Assembly (NCBI GenBank): GCA_963281155.1
Contig: CAUJLY010000002.1
Coordinates: forward strand, 496,001 to 560,000
Length of the DNA stretch: 64,000 bases
Reading direction: 5' to 3'
Source of the DNA: Rhabditophanes sp. KR3021
Lineage: Eukaryota; Nematoda; Chromadorea; Rhabditida; Alloionematidae
The position numbers and the translations under genes were made by a program. How positions within the stretch are numbered: the stretch's first letter is position 1; every line of letters begins with the position of its first letter. The notes under the pieces were generated by a model. It saw only the letters and a list, made by a program, of their open reading frames with translations, was not told the DNA's origin and did not search any database. Below are positions 35,209-48,329 of the stretch, one piece after another.

Positions 35209-37158
35209 TTAAAATTTCGGTATAAGAGCTGGACACTTAGATTTTGTCTTCGGGTACATGATATCCATTCGTCGACTGAAGTTAGCTAAAGCTTTGACAT
35301 AACTACCCCAGGCTCTTGCTCTTGCCTTTTCGATCGTTTTATTTTCATGATCTTTTTTGATACCACGATGGTACATAAACACATCATTCATCACCAAAAA
35401 TTCATAATTTTCACGACACATCTGCCATCTCTACAAAAACTATTTCAATTAACACCCACTCAAACTTACAGTTGCCGTATTATCTCTCAATGGATAATGA
35501 AAGGTCGTATCATGATCCGGTATATTACGCAAACTCACGTATTGCGGCTCCCACGCTTTTTCATGATACAACACCTTCACCTGAACACCCGGTTTAGCTG
35601 AATCTTTGACCTTGAACCATTCACCTAATAAAGAAATTAATTAAATGTAATCATTTTTTGATGTTTATTACAAAATAAATTTGAACAAGATGCTAATTGA
35701 TAGGACGTTTTTTACGTGATATTTAAATTAGCTTGATCATTTATAGGTATATAAATGTCTCTCAATCCGATAAATAAAATATGCCACAAGAACAAATTTA
35801 AGTTCGAGAAAGTCCTCCCTTACAAATGAGTGTTGCATTAAGACAAGAAGAAGTTGTTGATGACGGTAAGTTGCTAACCATCAAATATACTCATCAATAT
35901 TGCATATGTGGAATCGACCCTTGAATACGCAATTACAATGGCTTCCAACATTTCTTGACTACATTTATTCGTCGGGTCAATTTAATGATGAAGAAACACC
36001 CAACAATTGTTAAGAGAATATCAAGCATTGTTCTAGGAACATGTATCAAATGTTAAATAACACTATTGGGTAATACTTTGTCTAATTTTAATAGTTTTGC
36101 CCTTTTTTAAATAAATGATCCGTTAATGATTATCTTTTTTGAATGTTTTGATAGTTACCTAAAATGAAAATAAAATTAGTGAAGGTCATTAAGGAAAAAA
36201 GGACCTAATAAAGGAATGGCATGTCCTTTGGGGTACGAACGATGAAAGATTTGAGCTTTCCTCTTAGCCATCAAATCATACAGCATTTCTTTATTTCGTG
36301 GCATTACTTCGGCTGAATCATCAACTTCAAATATTCGATACACCAAAACTCTTTTAGTATTTTGAGTTAACAACTTTCGAGCCATATACAAAACTTTTTC
36401 TTCAAAATGCTCACTAAACATATGATCTAAATCAGCAATCTAGAAATTAATTATAATCAAAAGAAACTGATTAAGCCCTTACCAATATATAATGAGTCAA
36501 AGTTAGTTTCCTAGCAATATTTCTGACAACATTAATTGGATAATTTAGCATGTTTTCAATCTTTTTTTCCTCCGAAACCTTGACTGGTTTGCAAATTTTG
36601 TGAAGCAAAACAGTATTGCTACACTTAGCTAAGGCTAAATATTGGCTAAGTTGAACTACTGAACGTGCATTGCTGTCTCGAGATATGGCATAAATAAAAT
36701 GAACAGAAACTTTGTGGTCGATATTTGGAATATTTATAAGTTTGCAATAAGCACAAATCGACTCTATTGAATTTATTGTTGGCGAGTTGATGTAGACTCC
36801 GACAGAAATAGGCCCATCCCAATTATTGACGTGCTTCACAAAATCTCCATTTACATAATTGTCACTTGCATGAAGAACTAAACTTATCCTTGAAGCCCCC
36901 ATATGAGTTTTGGCTTTGATTACATTTGGCACAAAAACATACTTGCTATTGTAGCGAAATGTTTGCAAATCTTAATAATTAATAAAAAAAATTTTAATCA
37001 AACTTACCTCGTAGATTGCTTTTACCAATAGAATTTTTAGTAATATTATGTTTTAATATAATAGATCGCCTAGGATGAGCTTTCTCAAATAAACATGGCC
37101 CAATGACAGTTAAATAAATTAAGATAAAGGCATGGTAAAGGTAAGTTGTCCAAACCAT
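35209..37158 (-). CDS. GT49-family glycosyltransferase (LARGE/B4GAT1-like)
   Basis: Five exons (37008-37158, 36483-36970, 36205-36439, 35470-35624, 35209-35430) encode 416 residues. The introns are 37, 43, 580 and 39 nt. The N-terminus has a short cytoplasmic piece and a signal-anchor helix (LYHAFILIYLTVIG), as in Golgi type II enzymes. The catalytic region shows ISLVLHASDNY, WDGPISVGVYI, a YILIADLDHMF strand with the acidic motif, PVFE-like YRIFEVDD, WEPQYVSLRNIPDHD and YEFLVMNDVFMYH. These correspond to GT49 motifs of β-1,3/1,4-glucuronyl or N-acetylglucosaminyl transferases. The DxD is DLDH rather than DID. The donor of the third intron is atypical (GTCCTT). The ATG directly follows a TTTGTTAG acceptor-like site. 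The acceptor sugar cannot be deduced. Confidence 0.75.
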
Positions 37159-37840
37159 CTAACAAATCAAATTATGTTATAATAAACTAATTTACTTGTG
37201 TCAAAAAGGAATGTTCAGTTGATGGTAGCTTCCTCTAGTTGATAGTAGATGCGTGTAACCTCCTCAGAACAACCCCATATTTATAAGGAAAGGATTGGTA
37301 GTAGTACTTTTTCAAATTTATATCAAAGCAATACGTAAAAATAGTATAGGGTAGGAGAAAAGAGACGATACTGCCTTATTGAAAGCCAAACAACAAGTTC
37401 TTTTATAAAAACAGCTGCGCGAAAACCTTACCTATTCACCATATACCAGACACATCTGAATATTATATTTATTTTATTATGTAGTGTGTTTATGATGGAG
37501 ATGTGATAATAATAAATAGTAGCTATAAAATTGTCCTTGATTTTTTTAACTGCCCATTTACTATCTACAAATTTAAATTAAACAATTCACAATACTGACT
37601 ATTAAAAAAGTGGTACTGAGGATTTGAAGATGATGTATACTTTTGCCCTCGTTTATCAAACTCCCATAAATAATTATTATATGGGTGGTGTGAATCATCT
37701 TTATTTGATCATTCTTTTTAAATAACTACATATCAATGGAAAATGCGAGCTTTTAATAAACATATACTATTAAAATTAAATTGTATATTATTAAAATTAA
37801 ATTATATATTATTAAAATTAGATTATTAGGAAGTTTACAA
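37159..37840. other. Intergenic
   Basis: Spacer between the GT49 and GT92 genes. Apart from the small AT-rich tandem repeat listed separately, nothing is seen. Confidence 0.5.
37766..37826. repeat. AT-rich tandem repeat, about three 20-bp units
   Basis: Units of the form TATTATTAAAATTAAATTAT repeat in tandem just downstream of the GT92 stop codon. Confidence 0.7.
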
Positions 37841-39363
37841 TTATAGAATGTGATATTTTTCGATGTGATCATCTACATCATCGCTATACACCCAATTTTC
37901 TAACTTTTTGATGTTTTCGCTGCATAGTTTGTTGGGTACTTTACATCCTTGCCCTCTGGAGCGCCAGTCGTGAAGGCATGCCTGCATTGACTTCAGAATT
38001 TTGGTTTGGAACTGGAATGGGAGAGTTAAGTTGAGCTTAGATTTCATTATCCTATAGTTGTTGGAAAGAACAGAAACTTGTGCTGCATTTAATAAATTGG
38101 CATTTGAATCTGTTGAATTGATATCAAATGTACCAAAAGCCCAACTAGCTCGTGAATGCAATAAATTGGCTGCTGATTTTTTGATCTAAAAAGGTATACA
38201 ACAAAGCCTATTTACTAACTTACACCCTTCGAAGTATAATTTCCAAATATCTTTGACACTGCATGTGAATCGACGTTTCTAATTCTTTCTGGCACAGCAA
38301 CATATTTGGTAGGCCCTTTGATTGTACTTTTGCGGGTATGTAATAGAAACCCAAAACCATCATTTATCTTCTTCAAGTCAAAGTGCAACGCTGAGTGTTG
38401 GAAATACAGAACCGCTGCCTTCTCATCCTTATTGAATTCACTTTTAACGAAATCTACAAATGTTTTATTCCCAACTGGAACCAAAAACTCATCCACATCA
38501 ACCACTGTAGCAAACTTAGCTTTCCGCCTTAGCAAGCAATCATTGATGGCAAGGATATGGCCATACCGGTAAATTGAAACATTGGGGTTGATTCGCTTGT
38601 TCATTGGCAATGACTTGAATGGAATCATACTAACTATTCCCATTGCTTCGTAGTATTTAAGCAAATTAAACACATCCATGGAAACAGTCGAGTAGTAGAA
38701 GATGAAGTGCGATGCCCCCTGCAGTCTCCAGGTCTCCACGAAGATAAATAACTGGAGGTGATTGTTGTACCAGTAAAGTGGAGGCACACACACCATCAAC
38801 TCTTCTTTGGATTTGGCGACTGGCCTAGTCACTGAGATAGTTGCCATCTGTTTCGTAAACAAATTAATAAATGTTACTTCTTTGATGGTTTCGCCAACAT
38901 CCGAGGGAATATCGAACTCCACATAAAATGTGTTCCAATTACACCTAGGAGACCACTGCCAAGGACAAGTCAAACCATTATGTCGGATCACTCCTGGTAT
39001 CATCAAATTGTTTTCTTTCACCAATATTGCAATGGCAGGAAGACTTGTGTTGTGGTATTGATCGTGACACCTCGAGAAGGCATATCCACGCAGCAGTGAT
39101 GTGAAGTTTCCATTAAAGTCTCGTTCCACTAGATGTAATTTGAGTAGGAGCAGAGATTTTGGAGATAGCTTATCACTACTCCCATAGTTATCCTGTTCCC
39201 CGTAATCAACTATTTGATACACTTCAGATGCTTCTAAAAAACCACTCTTACCCATACTTTCAACCGGATAGTTTCTGCAAAAAAATATCAGCAAATACAC
39301 CGCAAAACAGGCAGTAAAGTACAAAAAAGCTATTTGATGACATCTTATTTGAATCATGCCCAT
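37841..39363 (-). CDS. GT92 (DUF23) glycosyltransferase
   Basis: Two exons (38224-39363 and 37841-38185, 38-nt intron) encode 494 residues. A signal-anchor helix (IAFLYFTACFAVYLLIFF, about 10-28) gives a type II Golgi topology. The catalytic domain has the GT92 landmarks: VCVPPLYWYN, LFIFVETWRLQGASHFIFYY, INDCLLRRKAKFATVVDVDEFLVP with the DVDE metal-binding motif, a FQHSALHF segment, and VSKIFGNY toward the end of exon 1. Characterised members add β-1,4-galactose to fucose on N-glycan cores or to glycolipids. The family is strongly expanded in nematodes. Cysteines paired around C-x-W-x-W (CPWQWSPRC) look conserved. The ATG lies 3 nt after a CTTTTTAG acceptor-like site. Confidence 0.85.
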
Positions 39364-40159
39364 GATCTAAAAAGAATAATTTAAAAAAGCATTTTAAGAA
39401 AAAGCACATCTTTTAACAACAAAAGATGTCGACAAAATAAAAGTTCTGACAAAAGTTGTGGCCAATCTGATGGTTGATGTGATTTGTTTATAAATAATAA
39501 TGATATCTACGAATGTCATCAAGCGTGGTTAGATTGCGTTGGTAATAGTGGTCTGAAATGTGTTGGTAATAGTGGTCTGGAAATGATTGGTAGTAGTGTA
39601 CTTTAAATTGCCTTGCTAATAATGTTTTTTTGGGTGCGGTGACTTAGGCTGTTTTGATCGACTTGTGGCATCAATTCATCGTTGGTGGTTGATTTTAATT
39701 GTTTGGACCACTTAATTATCAATCATTTAAAGTACCCATCCAACATCTTTGACAACGACAATATTTGCAACCACACTTTAAAACACAAACATCTTTTTGC
39801 GTAAAACAAACAAAAAACTTTATTTTGCAAAAAAAATTCCATATCATCGTAACTAAAAAGAGCTTAACCAACTTTGCACAAATTCCTAATAAACATCAAA
39901 AAAAGACTTTAAACACCATCTCCAAATTAAGGCCTTGAAGCTAAAATCACTACCTAAAAAAGACTCTTAACAGTTTCCCTTGCAAGGCCAAACAAGACAC
40001 ACAGGTAATTGACCTTCCATCTAAAGAGTTACCAAAACTAGTTCAAGACTTTCCAAACCTGTAATCCTATTTTTGGAAAATTGGTTGTTAAAAAAATATT
40101 ATTAATTTATTTAAAATAAAGTTATTTACAAAAATACTGAGATTCAAGTAGAGATTTTT
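39364..40159. other. Intergenic
   Basis: Spacer upstream of the GT92 gene. It holds a short tandem repeat near 39536-39600 with a unit of about 24 bp (TGTTGGTAATAGTGGTCTG). No gene is recognised. Confidence 0.5.
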
Positions 40160-41525
40160 TTAAAGGATACAATCGTCTTGGTGTGGAGTTGTGATTGAGT
40201 CGGGTGTGATTACTCTTTTCGTGGTTTCATCTTCTTCTGAGTAGATGTAAGGATCTATTTGGATGATTTGTTGATTTGGAGGGGTAGTTGCGTCAATTAT
40301 GGTGGTATTTGGTGGGGAGATGACGTCCATCTCACTTTGGGAGGAAGTGGTGGTTAGCGTAGACTTTTCCTCCTTAGTAATAAAAGCCGTGTTTTCGGAG
40401 CAAGGAGAAAATTTGGATTCGAAATCCTCGACAACCGACGTATTACCAGACATCCGGTGACCCTTTGCCGAGATAACAGCAAACTTGCTTTGCTTCCTTC
40501 TATTTTTATTGACATTGAAGGTAGAATGAAACGTATTGATGACATCAGATGGAATCCTTTGCCACCTGCGCTTCTGGATATTTATAACATCTTCATGTTC
40601 CTTTCTAAGTGATCTATTCATGACTGTAAAAATGACGGGATACGATATACTTGATATGTAAGGAAAGATATTAATAGCTAAGATGATATATTTCATTGTT
40701 GAAGGATCCAAACCAAGCCATCCCATCAATTGCTGGATATCAGATCCTCTAAATAAATTTATCCAATATGGGAGCCAGAAGACGAGATAAATGAGCGTGA
40801 GAACGACGACTGTCTTGATTACTTTTTTTATAGCTGCATTGGAGGAATGCCCGATTGTTGTGTTTGTGGTGGCTCTTTTCTTAAGAAATATTGGGACGGA
40901 TATGTACCAATATAGAATTCCAAGCAGAGGCGAGGCAAACGAAACCGAGCATGCCAAATATAGAAAGAGTGATTGAATGAGTTCGGGAGGATTAAATGTA
41001 CACACATAAAAGTCTCTTGGAACTACATGAACAACTTCCGTATACAAAGGAATCGGAATTAAAATGACCGTAATTACTAGGAAAACTATTAAAACTTTGT
41101 AAGCAGCATTCTTGACTAAAGCAGCTTTTTTTTGTGCGTCCATGTCGCCACAAACCATCGAGTGGCAAGTGTGGGAAATTAAAAGGACAATGATAGGAGC
41201 AAGGAAAGTAGTTATCTTTTCGTTCATTATAAATGCCTGACACACAACCTTCGGAAAGAGAAACGTTTTTTGGATAAAGAATATATTCAAAAAAATCATT
41301 CCTAAAATGAAATTGAATATTAAGAATTATTTTATGCTTTTACTTGCCAGTCATCATAGTAGATGCTCCAATACACAACACAAAAATGTAAAAGACAATT
41401 GACTTCGGTATTTTTGATTGTTTGTGGCGATAAACGAGCAAAGGAATCGTAATATACATCACCCAAAACGTTACTAAATATCCAAAAACATTAAAAGCTA
41501 TCAAAAGATAATTGAAAGCGTTCAT
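40160..41525 (-). CDS. Rhodopsin-like 7TM receptor (divergent neuropeptide-type)
   Basis: Two exons (41348-41525 and 40160-41301) encode 439 residues. Seven hydrophobic helices are visible: 1 NYLLIAFNVFGYLVTFWVM, 2 VFYIFVLCIGASTMMTGMIF, 3 around VVCQAFIMNE...FLAPIIVLLISHTC, 4 YKVLIVFLVITVILIPIPLY, 5 LFLYLACSVSFASPLLGILY, 6 VIKTVVVLTLIYLVFWLPYW and 7 YIILAINIFPYISSISYPVIF. A cysteine at the top of helix 3 and one in loop 2 (FYVCTFN) could form the usual disulfide. The DRY motif is absent and NPxxY is SYPVIF, so this is a divergent receptor. The 150-residue tail is Ser/Thr-rich with likely phosphorylation sites. The intron has a GC donor (GCAAGT). With any GT donor nearby the frame would stop. 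Confidence 0.75.
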
Positions 41526-44500
41526 TTTTGGCCAGTAGACTTTAAAAAATACTCGAGATTAAGTTTGCCTGAAACTATAATAATTTGATTGTTTCCTAAC
41601 CATAAACCAGTAAATAAATAATATTTTGAACCGGCCACTTCTTTGGTTATTGTTTGTAGGAGTGGGGCTTGAAACAGTTGACTGAGTAGTGAAATAAATG
41701 AACCACAAATAATGTTACTTCGAAGTGAAGTTAGTCAGTGATATCACTTCGAGGTAATTTGTCTTTGAATATATAGTCTGTAGAAGAAGGACCTATGAAT
41801 GAACACAAAAATTAAAATATAATAATTTGTTTGGTTAAAAGGTGAGTGCGTCAAAAGTATTTATTAAAAAAGTTCTTTTTCACCTGATCACCATTCGAGA
41901 AAAAAGCATACGTAAACAGTTATAATGCTGCTCCAACAAAATAATGTTTAAGCCACCTTGATTTTTGGATACAAATATAAGTGATGGGACGTAAATTTAG
42001 TTAAATAAAGTTTAAAGAATGATACATTTAAACTTCATTTTGTTTCTAAAAATTGAAAATGGGCATGGATGGTCATTTTTGAGTAACTTAAAATGGATGT
42101 CCCTTAAAATAGATACCAAAAATGATTGACAAGTCGTTGATAGAAACTTCAAAAATTAATAACTTTCAATTAAAATGAACTTTTGAAAGAGAAAGTAGAG
42201 TTGGTCTTTTATTTAAGTTGGAGATTAAAAATATGGTGGTTTCTTTTTTGTTAAAACAATTAATGAGTTGAAGTTGTTTGTGTCTACAAGACAGTAATCG
42301 CCTTAGGTAAGTTTTGTGTATATGTATGGCAAGTTTCTTTCTTTAGCTTATATATTGGGGGAAATTAATAGTGCGTAACACTTTTACACATTTGTCCCTA
42401 AATTTAGTGTTTATGAGGTATGGATTATATGATACATGACAGAATATAATTGGCACCCTTTTAAATATAAATTATAACAAAAAATATTCCTAACGAAACA
42501 GTAGTTAAACGGCAAAATGACATAACTTGAGCCTAGCCTATTTTCTCAAGACTTAAATTTAGATGCATTGAAATGTGAGTGGTCGTATATGATAAATGCA
42601 TGGTTCAGTCTAAATTGATATTTTTTGTTTAAAAAAGATTTAATTATAAAGTGAGCAATTAATGCCGCAAATTGATTTCAATACATAATTTTATTACAAA
42701 GTTCATAGCATTCAATAAAACGTAATAAATGGGAATAGTTTAAAGGGTTTTCGATTACAAAAAAGGAACGATTACCGTTTAACTTTCGGCACATCAAACA
42801 ATAACTCAAATAAAACAAATAAAAATAAAAGAAAAAGAAATTGATAGAAGCAATCATTTTATGGTAATAAATAATAGCCTGTGCATTCTTTGATTTTACT
42901 ACCCAAGCCCTAACACACATCTACAAGGAAATCGTACCCAATTTGAATGAGGAAGTTTGTCATGAGATGTAATTATACTTATTACTCAATGAAGTGTTTA
43001 ATTTTAGATATCAAAGAACCATTTTTATTAGATGGAATTGTTTTGTAAATAAGTTGTGATTATAAAGTAGATCTGATTCATTTCAAAATATGATATCTAT
43101 CAACTTAGAAATGATATATATTGAAGTGGTCTTAACTTTTATATTATCTTCTTTTTGTAGAAATTTAGAGTTGAAAGGGGATGTTAGTGCAAATATCAAA
43201 TTAGTTACAATTTAGCCTAAAGATTTGCACGCAAACAATTGTGATTCATATTAAGATTTACATCATTTGGTGTAATTATGCAACATTTAATTACTGTCAT
43301 TACATCAGTCTTTTTTTGACGCAAACTTCATTTGTGGTCAACGATTTAACGACACAAATTGGACTTTGTAATTTGGAAATAGTATAATTAGATTCAACAA
43401 ATAATCAAATTAACTTATTAAATATGCAAACTACTATAAATCACGCAACAAATGGCTTCTACCTCCAAAATGAACCACACCTAATCCAAAAGACCGTCAC
43501 TGATAAAAAAGATGAATGATATCCATAGTGTACCGACAAAATAAATTCAACAATAATGACGAATTGTCGACAAAAGAGTTCAGTATCATCCATTCATTAT
43601 ATCTCGATGTGGTTTGTGCGTAGGTGAATCAAAAATTAAAGTCATTGTTTTAAAAGTATATATCCACACAACATTCCAATGAATAGTTCTTTTTTGATTG
43701 TTACAAAAAACAAATCTCAAGAAGCAATTTTGTTCAATTTTTATCACTTTATTCGCGTCAAAATAAAAAGCTAGACAAATACAAATGATTCTCACTTGTA
43801 GACGTGGATATTCATTATAATAGATAAGCTATTTAGATAATATATCAATCATTGTTTATTTTCACAAAAACCTCCACATTGAAGGTCTCGTTATAACACC
43901 AATGAATGAACAATAAAAAAGCTTACCATTTTATAGGACAAAAAGGTGTACAAAATGAATCCTCTGTTTAAATAATTCTAAGCACTACTAATATTGCTAA
44001 ATACCAATAAAACTACTAAAGAAGTTTAAAATATTCAAAAACAGCCATAACATTATCCTCTACGTAAAGGAATTGTTGTATTGTATACTTTTGTAGCAAA
44101 ATAAACCTCATTTTATACCAAAAATATTTTGTTTTTCATCTTTGAAAGACAACAGTTCTCAAAATTAAGGTAATTTAGAGGATATATTGTAGATGAATGA
44201 TGTAGTCTACAAATCAGAATTCTTAAATCTTTTTCCTATGTTTTCAGGTTTGTATCATCTGCCTATTACCATATACATTTTTATGAAAGAGCAAAATAAT
44301 AATTAGTTATTTTGTTGTAAACTTAATTATATGGCATTTACTCGCGTGATTTCCACACAAACATATGATTAGGTGAATGAATATTGCTGTATTAGTATGG
44401 TAGAATAAATATAAATAAACAGCTGTTCCAATTTGTGTAATGAAGGATGAAATGAAGTATTTAGGGGTATTTGAGAAAACATTTAACCCGAGTAGTAAAG

Positions 44501-47245
44501 TTTATTTTAGTGAAGAAAGGTGGTTTTAGATGTTATTGTATGTGTTTCTTTTAGACGTCATTTAGTAATTTAAATTTAAAACAAATGTCTCCCACTTCCA
44601 GACATCAAATGTGAAATGGAACCTTTTAAGAGGGTGAGGCCTGTTGTGTCATTTAAATGTGGTTTTGAGAGGGACAGCTGGAGGTTTTTCCTGTTAATTG
44701 GTAGTCAAAAATCAAATCCAATTAATAATACAAAATAAATAATATTATCTCAAAAAGAGTGTCAACATAACATAATATATATTCATAAAACATATTTGAA
44801 TGCCAAAACATTTTAATTTTTCTCAACCACCAACAGTCTCGTAGAAAAGTTTTCATTTAGACACATACTATATCATGACACAGAGTTTAAATATAGATAA
44901 ATAAAACATCGTGTTTTTTTGCATGAGGTATTTACTATCTGATAATAACAAAATATATATATACATTCCATTGCCATCGAGGACACAAACTTGTAGCTTG
45001 ACTCATTATTATGACCTGTTTTATATGATATATGGGAGAAGAAGTACACCGAAATGTTTTGGGGATGTGAATGGCAATAATATCTAAATAGAATAAACCT
45101 AAATACTAAATTACTTTTTAGTGTGAAAAGTTGGTAAAGTGAAATTGTTCCTGATTCAGTTTAGTTGTGGACAGTAGGATTCGAAAAGTAATTAGTGGCA
45201 GAAGGCAAATATTTGTTGAAACAAGAGAAGCAACTTCTTTCTAGTTGTAAATTTGGCACGTTAGCGGGTCTCTTTAGGAGTTATTTTTATGAATTTGTTA
45301 ATAAATATGAAGGCAGTAATAATTTTGGGCTTGTTATGTAGTTTTAAATAGTTTTTAATGATTCGAGAAATGACTTTTAAGCTTTAATTTAGACATTTGT
45401 GCATTCTTTGTGGGTCTTATTAGCTTATTAATGAAATTCGAAGTAATTAAGACACATAGATATTTATTTTTGGAGCTACTTCCCAAATTGAGCAACTTGA
45501 TGATTGAATTAAATCACAAACAAGGCACAAACGAGTAAAGGGTGTGTCGTTACAAGGATGTTCAAATATTTGATTTGAGAGCTCAAAGTTTATCTATCTA
45601 AAAAACTACCAAGATAAACTAATTTAGGCATTTAAAAGTGGAGTTGTAGTCTGTACTGGTTACGAAACATCATCTAAACAATTAATTGTTGTGTCCAAAT
45701 AGATGGACCCCAATCAAAGAGTCTCTTCGCTTTTGTTCAACACTTAAATACTGATAATGAATAACTGTGAAAATATGCAGTTTTTAGCTCATTAAGATGC
45801 CGTCTTTTATTTGTTTATTTAAAGATATAAATATGCAGAAATATATAATATGTTCAAAATGAATATGAAGACAATTTTGCAATTACGCTAAGAGGACTGG
45901 AAATGTACAGATATAATATTTAAGTGAACTTTTTGTGATTAAGTTAGGGATTTTTTAATATAAATATTATTTTCTTTCCAAAAAATTGTTAAAATAATAA
46001 AAAATAGCTTGGAACAAAGTTCAGAAAACCAAAGGATTATGTTATTATTAATAATTCAAAGAATTATGCAATTATTGGTAATCCAGCAAATCATGTAATC
46101 TACAAATGTGTGTAATGTTCTCAAAACTACCTCTATCTACAATTAACTTTTTAATTAAACTCAACTATACCACACATCTACCTACTGCTAAATATATCTT
46201 TAGCAGACTATAAAGTATGGATATCCTTTTAAAACTACACAACAACTCTTATCCATTTATGTATAAATAAAAATATTTAGATATACGTAGGTGATTAAGT
46301 GGTAAGTCCATCTTCTTTTTTAGATGACATCCAAGAGACATCATAAATAGATAAAACAAATATAAACTGCCATTTTGTGTTTGATTTACACGTCATTTTG
46401 GGGTTCCAGTAAGTGGAATTTACATGATTTGAGGAAGTAAATAATAGGAGTTTTATGTTTTGTAGGTATGGGGCGATATTAGGAGATGGATGTTTTTGTT
46501 TTGTGTGATGAGACCGTATCCATTAATACAAACAGATAAAGACGATACAAATGAGGAAAGAAGCTTTTATTTGTAAGCGTATCAAAAAAACACAAATGGA
46601 AGCTTACTTCAATTTGTTATTGTAAGAAAACGTAGGCAATTGTTGTTTGTGGTAGATCTATCCAAAACAAGTACCTTTGGAACTATAAGAATTCTAAGAA
46701 TTGTGGAAACACAGACAATAACCTTATTACAATGAACTTTTGCTTTCCCATCCAGAACAATTAAAATTTGAGAAATAATTGAAGCAACCATAGTCTAGGA
46801 CATTTTGTCTAATGAATCACATGGCTAAAATGCACTTGGTTTGTTCATTCCAATTAAAAGGAAAGAAGATGCTAATTTAGGAGATGAGATTTGAATGAAG
46901 TCGAGGTGAGTAATTAGTAGTAGTTGGTGTAATTGATGACAATTATTTTGCATTACTACATATTTGATGTAAATCGAACCTACCCCCGCCTCATCTTTCA
47001 TCTCTTCTTTAATCAAAATGTAAGAAGACATTTGGATATGTTGCTTTTTAAAATGTTAAAATGTATAAATCTTTCTTTGGAATCAAATAACTCTCATTTT
47101 TTTGTAGAAAATTAATCTTTTTCAATTATGAAACTTCTTTTGCAACTCGCAGTCTACATACAAAAGTCCTCTGTATTGGTTAATGTTTATTTATTTAAAA
47201 AAAGGAGATATCAAATGTATTATAAAAGAATTGGCGTAGAAACAG
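41526..47245. other. Long gene-free region
   Basis: 5.7 kb without a supported gene, the longest empty stretch here. Short frames at 42678-42920, 43586-43795, 46609-46791 and 46825-47031 show no domains, signal peptides or joinable exons. It could hold distal regulatory DNA or non-coding RNA that cannot be recognised by eye. Confidence 0.5.
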
Positions 47246-48329
47246 TTAGAGATAATTGATACCATTTGGAGGATTGAAAAGTTGTCTCTTGAATATCATG
47301 TCGTTTTTGATTATTGTCATCGAGCTGAAGACGCCACCGAGTAAAGCCCCAAAATTAGTGAAGGTTAATTGAGACCCGATTGGAATGAGCATCAATAAGC
47401 AAAGAATCACAACGACACTTTTTTCAAGGAAAGGTTGCTTGAAAGAACAAATCAAACAACAAAAAAGCGCACTCAATCCCACTGCCGAGTTTGAGGAAGA
47501 AGAAAGGTCTTGCGTATCTAATAAATGTATTATGGCTCCGTATAAATTCGAGGAAACAATAATCAAAACCATAACCTTGACAGGCACCATAAAGAAGTAA
47601 ATGATAGTTGTAAAGACGGTGGCGAAGTAAAATATGTTGGAATAAAGAGAAAGCCTATCTTGATGCACTAAAAAGTATGTAAAAAAAGTGAGGGGGTTGA
47701 ATTGTTTTCTGTTTAATTGTAAAGTTGGCCTCAAAATGGTAAATGATGTAGCATTATCTATTTCATAAGTTAATGTCAATAGTAATGCGTAACCCACAAG
47801 GAAGAGGAAACAATTGCGAAGGTAATTAGTTGATTCTCTTTTTGGGTCTGGCAAGTTGTGGAGGAAATTGTGGTGTTCATTAAAATTGATCAATTGAGCA
47901 ATATCGTAGCTGATACGACGATTTATTATGAGATCTGAAAATTCAATAAAGGTTACGGGTTGGGGATTGGATGCTATTCTTTCTCGCAAAATGGTCTCTG
48001 CTCTTTCATTGAAATTGGTTGTTAGGTCTGAGATGAAAGAAAGATCATTTATAGCTAAAATTAAATGCGAAACATCCATCTCGTCAAAGCCGGTCTTTTC
48101 GTGTTTCTTAAACAATTCGTGCAAATTCTAAAAATAATTAAATAAATATTTTGAATAAAGCGTTACCTGCAACCTATTTGCACCTTGACAAACAAAATTG
48201 TCCGGGTTTTGTTGGGAAGGAAGGGAAATTGAATCTGCCCCGTCGATGTCTAATAATAGGTAAATAAATAGTTAACACAATTTAGTCACACTTACATTCA
48301 ATTTTCTCCAAACTCGATCCAACATTCAT
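47246..48329 (-). CDS. EF-hand/rhomboid-like membrane protein, probably not an active protease
   Basis: Three exons (48296-48329, 48167-48249, 47246-48127) encode 332 residues. Residues 35-110 or so look like a degenerate EF-hand pair (LHELFKKHEKTGFDEMDVSHL). Then come six hydrophobic segments, including NCFLFLVGYALLLTLTYEI, NPLTFFTYFLVHQDRLSLYSN (matching the rhomboid WRFLTYxFLHxxxxHLxxN loop) and VMVLIIVSSNLYGAII. The order, EF-hands then rhomboid, is that of rhomboid-related proteins (RHBDL). The nucleophile region reads AVGLSAL where active enzymes have GASGG, so a serine is present. The catalytic histidine of TM6 (AHLGGxxxG) is missing: TNFGALLGGV. It is therefore probably an inactive iRhom-like family member acting in ER trafficking or quality control. 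Confidence 0.65.

Noticed and set aside
42678..42920. Minus-strand frame with a hydrophobic stretch
   Set aside because: The hydrophobicity comes from an A/T run (poly-Phe/Tyr), typical of AT-rich noise.
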